Below are positions 50,604-58,582 of a stretch of DNA of 64,000 nt, piece after piece. Location of the stretch: the NCBI GenBank assembly GCA_963696405.1, contig CAVOJY010000007.1, positions 310,001 to 374,000 on the forward strand, in the 5' to 3' direction. Source of the stretch: CAVOJY01 sp963696405. Its GTDB lineage: Bacteria > Chloroflexota > Limnocylindria > Limnocylindrales > CSP1-4. The translations under genes and the position numbers were made by a program. The notes below the pieces were generated by a model. It saw only the letters and a program-made list of their open reading frames with translations. It ran no database searches and was not told the origin of the DNA. Numbering within the stretch: the stretch's first letter is position 1; every line of letters begins with the position of its first letter.

Positions 50604-51170
50604 TTGCCAGCGTGGCTCGGCATTACCTGGCCCACTGCACTGCGCGACGTGCCGATGCTCATCCCTGGCATGCTGGTCTCCCTCGTCGTCGGCATCGCCG
50701 TCGGGCGCAAGGTGGGCCGGATGCTGAATGCCGGGCCGGTCGCGGGGGCGATGCTGGTGTTCGGCATCGGACTCATTCTGGCAGCGACGCTCACGCCGCT
50801 GCGCGATCCCCTCGGGTTCCATGCCACCCCTCCCGGACCGTGTGACCTCGACAGGATCGGGCCCCCGGCATGGGAGGATCTCTTCTTCGTCAACGACACG
50901 AGCCTCAACGTGCTCCTGTTCATCCCACTCGGAGCGGCAGTCGGCCTTGTCCCAAGGTCCCGTCGCCAAGCGATACTCATTGTGCTGGCAATCGCCCTGT
51001 CGCTCGTCATCGAGACGATCCAGCTGCTGGCCCCCGTTCTCGACCGGGCGTGCGAGAGCGCGGACGTCGGCGACAACCTGACAGGCCTGGTCATCGGCCT
51101 CGCGATCGGGACGCTGGCGACTGGGGTGCTGGCTGTCGCCGACGGCCTGCGCGGCCCGGGTAAGGGCTAG
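50604..51170 (+). CDS. VanZ-like membrane protein
   Basis: 188 residues with about four membrane helices. The VanZ pattern is seen in LAATLTPLRDPLGF, FFVNDTSLNVLLFIPLGAAV and LVIETIQLLAPVLDRACESA, followed by DVGDNLTGLVIGLAIG. The TTG start at 50604 has GGAGAGCGGA just upstream. The function of most VanZ-like proteins is unknown; cell-surface or glycopeptide-related roles are assumed. It follows the Wzz-like gene by 29 nt. Confidence 0.75.
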   Translation: MPAWLGITWPTALRDVPMLIPGMLVSLVVGIAVGRKVGRMLNAGPVAGAMLVFGIGLILAATLTPLRDPLGFHATPPGPCDLDRIGPPAWEDLFFVNDTSLNVLLFIPLGAAVGLVPRSRRQAILIVLAIALSLVIETIQLLAPVLDRACESADVGDNLTGLVIGLAIGTLATGVLAVADGLRGPGKG

Positions 51171-51174
51171 GTCG

Positions 51175-51201
51175 TCCGTACCGGGCACCGACCCGGCCGG
51201 A
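51175..51201 (+). terminator. Hairpin after the Wzz-VanZ unit
   Basis: TCCG-ta-CCGGG pairs with CCCGG-c-CGGA around a 6-nt loop, starting 5 nt after the VanZ stop. There is no T-run, so a factor-dependent terminator or 3'-end stabiliser is likelier than an intrinsic terminator. Confidence 0.4.
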
Positions 51202-51306
51202 CCCCCGCAGACACCACCTCTTCGCCCGGGGGCGCTCTGTCTCAGGGGCCGGTGCAGGCGCGCACCGCGTACGAATTACCCGATAGGAGCGGCGCCAAGG
51301 CCGGGC

Positions 51307-51312
51307 TAGTAT
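51307..51312 (+). promoter_or_regulatory. Possible -10 element for the riboswitch transcript
   Basis: TAGTAT lies about 25 nt upstream of the riboswitch, placing a transcription start near 51319. No good -35 hexamer is seen at the usual distance. Confidence 0.3.
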
Positions 51313-51331
51313 CCGCGGGTCAGATCCTCGA

Positions 51332-51399
51332 ACGAGCACACCCGTCGCGAGGCGGGGCCGCAAAGCCACGGGACTCACGCAGTCAGCCGGGTTGCCGAA
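51332..51399 (+). promoter_or_regulatory. Cyclic-di-GMP-I (GEMM-I) riboswitch
   Basis: The aptamer core aligns closely with the Vc2 GEMM-I consensus: GCACACC (Vc2 GCAAACC), a 4-bp hairpin CGTC/GGCG with GNRA loop GCGA, then GGGCCGCAAAGCC (Vc2 GGGACGCAAAGCC). The second hairpin is GACT-cacgc-AGTC, followed by AGCCGGGTTGCCG (Vc2 AGCGGGGTTACCG). It ends 14 nt before the ATG of the secreted protein at 51413, next to its AAGGGA ribosome site. The short spacing suggests control of translation start by c-di-GMP. The sign of control is not evident. Confidence 0.85.
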
Positions 51400-51412
51400 G
51401 GGACGTGCCGCC

Positions 51413-53920
51413 ATGTTCTCCGCTGGAACACGGCGGGTCGACACTCGATCCGCTGCCGCCCATCTCCCCCAACAACGACAACCGACGAGACGACGCCACC
51501 GCTGGATGGTGGCCCTCCCGATCATGGTCCTCGTGCCGGCCCTCCTGGGGCCCTTCTCCGGTGTGGCGGCTGCTCCGCTCGTCGCGAATGGCGACTTCGA
51601 GGCCGGGAGCCTCGCCGGTTGGACCCCGTCCGGGGCGACGTTCGTGGTGACGGCTACCCACGCGGGTAACTACGCGGCACGGCTGGGCGGATCCTCGTGG
51701 GCGCCGTCGGGGGACAGCACCGTCGCCCAGGCCTTCACCGTGCCCGCCGGTGGGGGAACCCTCTCCTTCTGGTACCGGGTCAGCTGCGGGTCCAACGTGT
51801 CCGCGGACTGGGCAACGGCGACCCTGCGCGACGAAGTCACCGGCACAACCACCACTGTCCTCCCGAAGACCTGCGCCAGCAGCGGATCATGGCAGAGCCA
51901 GACCTTCAACCTTGCCGTCAGCGCCGGACACCGCGTAACCGTGACCCTGGTCAACCATGACGCCAGCTGGTTCCAGCCGACCTACACACTCTTCGACGAC
52001 GTCACCGTGAGCGGGGCTGTGACCACGCCGATCTCGACGTCGACGCCGCGTCCGACGGCGACACCGACCCCAGGCCGGTCGCCCACGCCGGGTCCGACGG
52101 CGACTCCCACGCCCACTCCTCGCCCGTCGGCCACGCCTACGCCTCTTCCCACGACGACCCCGACCGCCTGGCAGGGGATCGCCAACGGCGGCTTCGAGAC
52201 GGGCGCGCTCTCGCCGTGGGCGGCTGGGGGCGCGACCTCGGCGGCCCGGACGGCGCACTCTGGCATCTACGCCGCGCAGCTCACCTACGCGACGCAGCAG
52301 GGCAGGGCTAGCGCAACGAACGGCGACAGCTGGATTTCGCAGACGTTTACGCTGCCCGCCGGCGCCACCACCCTCTCCTTCTGGTATCGGCCAACGTGCA
52401 GGGGTTCCGTGATCCGAGACTGGGCAACGGCGACCCTCCGGGACAACGTGACGGGCACGATCGCGACGATCCTCGCGAAGACGTGCGCCTACAGTGGGTC
52501 GTGGCGGCAGGCGACCGCCAGCGTCGCGGCGCAGGCCGGCCACAACGTAACGCTCACCCTCACGAGCCATGACGACGGCTCCATCTTCGATCCGACCTAC
52601 ACCCTCTTCGACGACGTCTCGGTGCTCACCGGGACGGCCACCCCGGCACCGAACCCAACACCCGTTCCGACGGCGACACCCACGCCCACGCCGACCCCGC
52701 GTCCGACGGCGACACCCACGCCCACGCCGACCCCGCGTCCGACGGCGACACCCACGCCCACGCCGACCCCGCGCCCGACGGCGACACCCACGCCCACGCC
52801 GACCCCGCGCCCGACGGCGACACCGACACCCACGCCGACGGCGACCCCGCGCCCGACGGCGACACCGACACCCACGCCGACGCCGGCTCCGGAAGCGGAC
52901 TTCATTGGCTCCATCAACGCCGACAGTCTCGCCAACACGCAGGTTGGAGGGACGAGTTGCGGGTGCGCGAACCTCATGACGAGCTACCGCTTCCGCGCGA
53001 CCCAGTCCTCGGCTCTCAGGTCTATCCGCATCTACGTCATCGGCCCGAACTACGCCGGGTACGGCGGCGGCACGGGCGGCACCATCGAGGTTACCGTTCA
53101 GACCGACAGTAGCAGCGGGACGCCTTCGGGGGCAGTGCTCGCCACCACGACCTTCACTCCGGGGTCCGAGGGGGCCGCGGGTAAGGTCGTCACCTTCCCA
53201 TCCCCAGCCACCCTGACAGCGGGCACTCGCTACCACCTCGTGTTCAAGAACATCGATCCCTCGCCCAAGCTCAACTACCCCTCGCTCGACAGCATGTACA
53301 CCTACAGCCCGACGTTCACCCCGGCACAACCCGGACTGTCGGACGACTGGGCGCAGCTCATCAACTTCGGGGATGGCTGGCAGCTTCGTCCGCGCTACAC
53401 GCCCATCTTGAACCTGACCTATGCAAACGGCATCACGGCTGGCATGGGCTACCTGGAGTCGTACGTCCGGCAATATGCGGTGATCTCGGGCGCGAACAAG
53501 GTTCGAGAGAGGTTCACGCTCGCAGGGAGCTATCAAGTATCAACGGCTGCGGTCCGCCTTGCTCGATCGAGCGGCAGCAGCCCGCTCACGATCCGTCTCG
53601 AACGGGCCGACGGCACCTTGGTTGCCGAGGGAACGGTCGCCCCGTCCTCCATTGCCATCGCATCACCGTACCCTTCGTTCGGCGGGGCGGTATGGGCCGT
53701 CATCACCTTCCCCAGCGTTTCCCTCCCTGCCGGGTCGTACAACCTCGTCGCCTCGACGACGGCCGACACCGAATACACCGCCTTCGGCATCCGGCAGGGC
53801 TCGTCCTACGGCTATACCTCATCCACCTACTTCAGCGATGGCCGAGCCCAGTTCACAACCGGGGGACCATGGGCCGACCTTCACAACGAAGAGAACGATC
53901 TGCAGTTCTATTTGAAGTGA
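51413..53920 (+). CDS. Large modular secreted protein 1 (2 CBM4/9-like modules, Thr-Pro linkers, C-terminal module)
   Basis: 835 residues. A twin-basic N-terminus (RRRHRWMVALPIMVLVPALL) forms a signal peptide. Two CBM4/9-like galactose-binding modules start NGDFEAGSLAGWTPSGATF and NGGFETGALSPW, each containing LSFWYR, DWATATLRD and TLFDDVxV. Thr-Pro linkers separate the modules; the second is a 36-bp tandem repeat. The C-terminal module of about 330 residues (DSLANTQVGGTSCGCANLMT to NDLQFYLK) is unassigned and recurs twice downstream. Probably a matrix or adhesin protein that binds glycans. ATG 51413 lies just after a c-di-GMP riboswitch; a TTG at 51392 would fall inside the aptamer. Confidence 0.82.
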   Translation: MFSAGTRRVDTRSAAAHLPQQRQPTRRRHRWMVALPIMVLVPALLGPFSGVAAAPLVANGDFEAGSLAGWTPSGATFVVTATHAGNYAARLGGSSWAPSGDSTVAQAFTVPAGGGTLSFWYRVSCGSNVSADWATATLRDEVTGTTTTVLPKTCASSGSWQSQTFNLAVSAGHRVTVTLVNHDASWFQPTYTLFDDVTVSGAVTTPISTSTPRPTATPTPGRSPTPGPTATPTPTPRPSATPTPLPTTTPTAWQGIANGGFETGALSPWAAGGATSAARTAHSGIYAAQLTYATQQGRASATNGDSWISQTFTLPAGATTLSFWYRPTCRGSVIRDWATATLRDNVTGTIATILAKTCAYSGSWRQATASVAAQAGHNVTLTLTSHDDGSIFDPTYTLFDDVSVLTGTATPAPNPTPVPTATPTPTPTPRPTATPTPTPTPRPTATPTPTPTPRPTATPTPTPTPRPTATPTPTPTATPRPTATPTPTPTPAPEADFIGSINADSLANTQVGGTSCGCANLMTSYRFRATQSSALRSIRIYVIGPNYAGYGGGTGGTIEVTVQTDSSSGTPSGAVLATTTFTPGSEGAAGKVVTFPSPATLTAGTRYHLVFKNIDPSPKLNYPSLDSMYTYSPTFTPAQPGLSDDWAQLINFGDGWQLRPRYTPILNLTYANGITAGMGYLESYVRQYAVISGANKVRERFTLAGSYQVSTAAVRLARSSGSSPLTIRLERADGTLVAEGTVAPSSIAIASPYPSFGGAVWAVITFPSVSLPAGSYNLVASTTADTEYTAFGIRQGSSYGYTSSTYFSDGRAQFTTGGPWADLHNEENDLQFYLK
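52670..52890 (+). repeat. 36-bp tandem repeats encoding a Thr-Pro linker
   Basis: Four near-perfect 36-bp units start at 52670, 52706, 52742 and 52778, each encoding TATPTPTPTPRP, followed by a 42-bp variant and a partial unit. They lie inside the first secreted-protein gene. The unit length is a multiple of three, so copy number can change without breaking the frame. Confidence 0.9.
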
Positions 53921-53954
53921 GTGTCCCGGTCACCCTCCACTCGCGCATGAGGGG

Positions 53955-53988
53955 ACGTCTCCCCGAGCCTATCGGCTGCCGGGGACGT
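53955..53988 (+). terminator. Strong hairpin downstream of secreted protein 1
   Basis: ACGT-ct-CCCCG-AGCC pairs with GGCT-gc-CGGGG-ACGT around a TATC loop: 13 bp with two 2-nt bulges, starting 35 nt after the stop at 53920. No T-tract follows. Confidence 0.5.
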
Positions 53989-54321
53989 ACGGCCAAGCCG
54001 ACAGTCACGTAGATCCCAAATTCCAGCGGTCACGCGCGCTGACCACGCAAGGGCGCCGACGGCCTCAGCGACCGCGCCATCGAGATCCATGGTCTCGACC
54101 GGAGCCGTGACGACCACGCCGCAAGAGCGCTCTCGGGGGGCCCGCTGGATCGTTGATCGCGACTTCCCTGACACCACCCGGAGTCGCCTTTTCGGACTGG
54201 CTCCGCGAAGCTTCCTACGTCCTTCCTTTCCGCCGCCCGATCCGCCCATGTAATCTCTTGGCCGCATGATCGGTGGACAGAACCGCAGCCGGCGTCGCCA
54301 GCCGAACGCGGCGCTCTGCTA
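53989..54321. other. Intergenic spacer, no gene recognised
   Basis: About 330 nt between the hairpin after secreted protein 1 and the start of protein 2. Short open frames on both strands have no recognisable domain. No second GEMM aptamer is seen: no GCAAAGCC core. The promoter of protein 2 must lie here unless it is read through. Confidence 0.5.
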
Positions 54322-55476
54322 GTGATGATGAGCCCAGCGAGATCGATGACCCCCGTAGCGGGCCTGGTTCTCACGGCGGGCCTGATCCTCACGGCCGGCC
54401 TGCTTCTGACCACTGGCCTGATTCTCAAGGCCCCCGCCCCGACCCCGCCCCCGGCGCCAGCTGGTCCGATCTACGGCTCCGGCATCAGCGCCGACAGTCT
54501 CGCCAACACGCAGGTTGGGGGGACGAGTTGCGGGTGCGCGAACCTCATGACGAGCTATCGCTTCCGCGCCAGCACCTCGTCCGCCCTGAACAGCATCCGC
54601 ATCTACCTGATCGGCCCGAACTACGCCGGGTACGGCGGCGGCACGGGCGGCACCATCGAGGTTACCGTTCAGACCGACGCTAGCGGCACACCATCGGGGA
54701 CGACCCTCGCCACCACGACCTTCACTCCGGGGTCCGAGGGGGCTGCAGGAAGAGTCGTCACCTTCCCATCCCCAGCCACCCTGACGGCGGGCCAGCTCTA
54801 CCACATCGTGTTCAAGAACGTCGATCCCTCCCCCACCGTGAACTTCGCTTCGGTCAATTCCCTGTACGTCTCTAGCGCCAGCGTGCCCCGGCAACCGAGC
54901 GTGAGCGACACGGACTGGGCACAGCTCATGAACGACGGGAGGGGCTGGCAGCTTCGACCGCAATACACGCCCATCCTCAATCTCACGTACGCGAACGGTG
55001 AGGTGGCGGGTGTGGGATACATGGAGGTCTGGGTCAATTCTCCGAGGACGATCTCAGGGAACATGTCGGTACGAGAAGCCTTCACGGTAAGCAGCTCGGA
55101 CCGCCAGATCTCCTCGGTTGCGGTACGGCTTCGCAGGACCGGCGGCAGCAGTCCATTGGTGGTGCGGCTCGAAACCGCAACTGGCGTACTCATCGAACAG
55201 GGCACTATTCCAGCGTCGTCGATCGGAACCTCCTCCTCCTGGGCGACCCTTACCTTCGCATCTCCACACACCCTGACGAAAGGCCAGAGCTACAACGTCG
55301 TGCTCACATCGCCTGGCGATACGAGCTACTCCATCCACGCCGTCCGCGAGGGCCCGACCTACGGCTACAACCCGCGGACCTACTTCAACGATGGCTACGC
55401 CCAATACACCACCGGTTCGGGATGGACCGGCTTCAACGGGGGGACCCAGGGCGACCTACAGTTCTACCTGAAGTAA
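54322..55476 (+). CDS. Secreted/membrane-anchored protein 2 (C-terminal module only)
   Basis: 384 residues. The N-terminus is a hydrophobic helix made of four 6-residue repeats (GLVLTA, GLILTA, GLLLTT, GLILKA), serving as signal or uncleaved anchor. A short Pro-rich spacer (APTPPPAPAGP) leads into the same C-terminal module as proteins 1 and 3 (DSLANTQVGGTSCGCANLMT to GDLQFYLK). The CBM-like modules are absent. Parts of the module are near-identical in DNA to protein 1 (first third) and to protein 3 (last two thirds). Function unknown; a cell-anchored partner of protein 1 is plausible. Confidence 0.75.
   Translation: MMMSPARSMTPVAGLVLTAGLILTAGLLLTTGLILKAPAPTPPPAPAGPIYGSGISADSLANTQVGGTSCGCANLMTSYRFRASTSSALNSIRIYLIGPNYAGYGGGTGGTIEVTVQTDASGTPSGTTLATTTFTPGSEGAAGRVVTFPSPATLTAGQLYHIVFKNVDPSPTVNFASVNSLYVSSASVPRQPSVSDTDWAQLMNDGRGWQLRPQYTPILNLTYANGEVAGVGYMEVWVNSPRTISGNMSVREAFTVSSSDRQISSVAVRLRRTGGSSPLVVRLETATGVLIEQGTIPASSIGTSSSWATLTFASPHTLTKGQSYNVVLTSPGDTSYSIHAVREGPTYGYNPRTYFNDGYAQYTTGSGWTGFNGGTQGDLQFYLK
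54361..54432 (+). repeat. Four 18-bp repeats encoding a transmembrane helix
   Basis: Units start at 54361, 54379, 54397 and 54415, each beginning GGCCTG and encoding GLxLxx. Together they make a 24-residue hydrophobic segment, so the membrane anchor seems to have arisen by repeat expansion. Confidence 0.75.
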
Positions 55477-56006
55477 CAGGAGGCGTCCGTCGGCGGCGAC
55501 GCTCCCCGCTCGACGGCGAGCCGGGGTTCCTTCGATGCGTGCTCCTTCCTCGGCCACCCAGGCGTGGAGCTGGGGGTACGGGAGACGGCGAGGCGGCGCA
55601 GGCTCGGCGAGGGTCTCCGAGGTCCTCGCGTAGCTGAGCTCGGTGGCCAGCCAGAGGGCCCGCTCCCGCACCCCCAGGGAGTGCTGGAACCTCTGTTCCA
55701 GGCCGAGGGCCTCGTCGAGGGGCACCGTCTCGCTGGCACAGGAGCGACAGCGGTACCGCCGACGGCGGATTTCCACCTCGCCGGCGAGGGTCACCAGGCG
55801 GCGCAGCGCTTCCCCGTTCGCTTTCGTGGTGGCCCCGCAGCGGGGGCAGGACGCCGGCACCCCGACCGCCTGTCCGGCCCGGAGAGAAGCTGGCTCCACA
55901 GCGCCCGCCCGACCTCCTCGAGCGCGTCAGTCACAGCGCGCTCGAGCGAAGCCAGGTCGGCGTGGTCGGTGACGAGGCGGACGGTGAGCGGGACAGTAGA
56001 TTTCAC
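55456..56006 (-). pseudogene. Truncated, frameshifted transposase (ISKra4-like N-terminal part)
   Basis: It begins MKSTVPLTVRLVTDHADLAS at 56006, then after a frame change near 55890 reads CPRCGATTKANGEALRRLVT, LAGEVEIRRRRYRCRSCASE, PLDEALGLEQRFQHSLGVRE and RALWLATELSYARTSETLAE. The zinc-ribbon start with this spacing resembles ISKra4-type transposases. The catalytic DDE part is missing: the reading frame ends against the stop of secreted protein 2. A dead remnant. Confidence 0.6.
55477..55530. repeat. 54-bp sequence repeated at 58480-58533 (copy 1)
   Basis: The 54 nt right after the protein 2 stop, beginning CAGGAGGCGTCCGTCGGCGG, recur identically after the protein 3 stop at 58480-58533. 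Here they are the end of the transposase remnant. After this the two flanks diverge completely, marking a duplication or conversion boundary. Confidence 0.9.
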
Positions 56007-56263
56007 CGGGAGCCCTCCCTGTGCCGATAAGTCGACGCCACCAGCCTACGGATGGGCCTCTACCACTGCCGCCCAGCACAGATGTTCTGATGCCAACTGG
56101 ACGAGTACAGCCGTTTGACGACTCGCACCACTGGCCGGTAAGGTAGTCAGCGGTGTCCGTCGTTGGCTCGGGGTGCCACCGGACTCGGTGCCCCTCTACA
56201 CAACCGGCCGACCACTCGATCCGCGCCGGTCGGGTGGGTCGTGGCTGGTTCATGGAGGTTGCC

Positions 56264-58479
56264 ATGCAGGCCCGCCGCGCGTTTGCGTCCCTCATTGCGG
56301 CAGTCGTCGCAGCCGTACTTCTTGCACCTCCGCTCGGGGCTGTCGGTGATCCTGGTCACGTCGGGGAGGCTGCGGCACGCGGTCCTGCCGCCCAGGCGGT
56401 GACATCGGCGGCGGCCGTGCCGCTCATCGTGAACGGCGACTTCGAGGCCGGCAGCCTTGCCGGGTGGACCTCGGCGGGGACAACGTTCGTGGTGACGACG
56501 GCGCACGCTGGATACTACGCGGCGCGGCTGGGCGGGTCCTCCTGGGCGCCGTCAGGCGACAGCACCATCGTGCAGAGCTTCACTGTGCCCGCCGGCGGGG
56601 GAACGCTCTCGTTCTGGTACCGGGTTAGCTGTCAGGAAAGCGTGTCCGAGACTGGGCAACGGTGACCCTGCGCGACGAAGTGACCGGTGTGACCGCCACG
56701 GTCCTTCCGAAGACCTGCACGAGCAGCGGATCCTGGCAGAGCCAGGCCTTCAACCTTGCGGCCAGCGCCGGCCACCGAGTGACCCTCACCCTCGCCAACC
56801 ACGATGGCAACTGGTTCCAGCCGACCTCCACCATCTTCGACGACGTGACCGTTTCCGGCGCGTCGGCAGCTATTCCAACTCCCACCCCCCGTCCGACCGC
56901 CACACCCACCCCGCGTCCGACCGCCACTCCCACGCCGCGTCCGACCGCCACCCCCACCCCGCGTCCGACCGCTACCCCAACCCGCGTCCGACCGCTACCC
57001 CAACGCCCACCCCGGGGCAGGCTCTCACCAACGGCGGGTTCGAGAGCGGCAGCTTCTCTCCGTGGACGAGGGTCGGCACGACCTCCCTGGTGACGGCGTC
57101 GCCCCATTCGGGCGCGTACGCGGCGCGGCTGGAAGCACGAGCGCGACCTCGGGCGACAGCTCGATCACCCAGACGTTCGTCGCCGGCGCGAGCAGCTTGT
57201 CCTTCTGGTACCGGCCGGCCTGCACGGGCACGGTGGCCCGCGACTGGGCCACGGCGACGCTCCGAGACAACGTCGCGGGCACCACGGCAACGATCCTGCC
57301 AAAGACGTGCGCCAACAGCGCCACATGGCAAAAGGTATCCGCAGCGGTGGTCACAGGGCGCGCCTACACCCTGAGCCTGGTGAACCACGACGATGGGTCT
57401 GTCTTTGACGCGACCTACACCCTGTTTGACGACGCGACCGTTGGCAGCGCGCCGACCCCGCCCCAGGCGCCAGCTGGTCCGATCTACGGCTCCGGCATCA
57501 GCGCCGACAGTCTCGCCAACACGCAGGTGGGACAGTTGCGGGTGCGCGAACCTCATGACGAGCTATCGCTTCCGCGCCAGCACCTCGTCCGCCCTGAACA
57601 GCATCCGCATCTACCTGATCGGGCCGGGGCACTCCGGGTACTCCGGCGGGACCGGTGGGAAGATCCAGATCGGCGTGCAGTCCGACAGTAGCGGGAACCC
57701 CTCGGGGATGAACCTGACCGCCACGATCATCACGCCCGCGGACGGGGCGGGTTTCGTCGTCACCTTCCCATCCCCAGCCACCCTGACGGCGGGCCAGCTC
57801 TACCACATCGTGTTCAAGAACGTCGATCCCTCCCCCACCGTGAACTTCGCTTCGGTCGATTCCCTGTACGTCTCTAGCGCCAGCGTGCCCCGGCAACCGA
57901 GCGTGAGCGACACGGACTGGGCACAGCTCATGAACAACGGGAGGGGCTGGCAGCTTCGACCGCAATACACGCCCATCCTCAATCTCACGTACGCGAACGG
58001 TGAGGTGGCGGGTGTGGGATACATGGAGGTCTGGGTCAATTCTCCGAGGACGATCTCAGGGAACATGTCGGTACGAGAAGCCTTCACGGTGAGCAGCTCG
58101 GACCGCCAGATCTCCTCGGTTGCGGTACGGCTTCGCAGGACCGGCGGCAGCAGTCCATTGGTGGTGCGGCTCGAAACCGCAACTGGCGTACTCATCGAAC
58201 AGGGCACTATTCCAGCGTCGTCGATCGGAACCTCCTCCTCCTGGGCGACCCTTACCTTCGCATCTCCACACACCCTGACGAAAGGCCAGAGCTACAACGT
58301 CGTGCTCACATCGCCTGGCGATACCGAGCTACTCCATCCACGCCGTCCGCGAGGGCCCGACCTACGGCTACAACCCGCGGACCTACTTCAACGATGGCTA
58401 CGCCCAATACACCACCGGTTCGGGATGGACCGGCTTCAACGGGGGCACTCAGGGCGACCTACAGTTCTACCTGAAGTAA
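56264..58479 (+). pseudogene. Large modular secreted protein 3, multiply frameshifted paralogue of protein 1
   Basis: Same architecture as protein 1: signal peptide (RRAFASLIAAVVAAVLLAPP), CBM4/9-like module (NGDFEAGSLAGWTSAGTTFV), Thr-Pro linker, second CBM-like module (NGGFESGSFSPWTRVGTTSL) and the shared C-terminal module. About five to six frame changes break it: near 56645; at 56978-56990, where one linker repeat is 23 instead of 24 bp; near 57140; near 57535, where 5 nt are missing against protein 2; and near 58325, an extra C against protein 2. ATG 56264 has GGAGG 5 nt upstream. The true stop is TAA 58477-58479. Confidence 0.75.
56896..57014 (+). repeat. 24-bp tandem repeats encoding a Thr-Pro linker
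   Basis: Units start at 56896, 56920, 56944 and 56968, each encoding TATPTPRP. The unit from 56968 is 23 bp long, which itself causes a frameshift. Slippage in this repeat, or a base-calling error in it, explains the broken frame. Confidence 0.85.
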
Positions 58480-58533
58480 CAGGAGGCGTCCGTCGGCGGC
58501 GACGCTCCCCGCTCGACGGCGAGCCGGGGTTCC
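58480..58533. repeat. 54-bp sequence repeated at 55477-55530 (copy 2)
   Basis: Identical to 55477-55530, directly after the stop of protein 3. Here no transposase sequence follows; the next bases begin the tail of the glycosyltransferase region. This shows that the repeat travelled with the C-terminal module. Confidence 0.9.
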
Positions 58534-58582
58534 CCGCGTGAACGGGCTGGGTCCGCCAGACGATCCGCGACCGCAGCCCGCT

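Noticed and set aside
52670..52890. 36-bp repeats of CRISPR-like unit length
   Set aside because: The units are directly adjacent with no unique spacers, and they encode a regular Thr-Pro linker inside an open frame.
53908..54267. Minus-strand open frame of about 119 codons in the spacer after secreted protein 1
   Set aside because: No family resemblance, no ribosome site, and it overlaps a strong hairpin and the end of protein 1.
53989..54321. c-di-GMP riboswitch before secreted protein 2
   Set aside because: No GEMM core sequence is present in this spacer.
56050..56263. Second c-di-GMP riboswitch before secreted protein 3
   Set aside because: I looked for the GCAAAGCC core and the GNRA-capped hairpin and found neither. 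Protein 3 seems to lack the switch.
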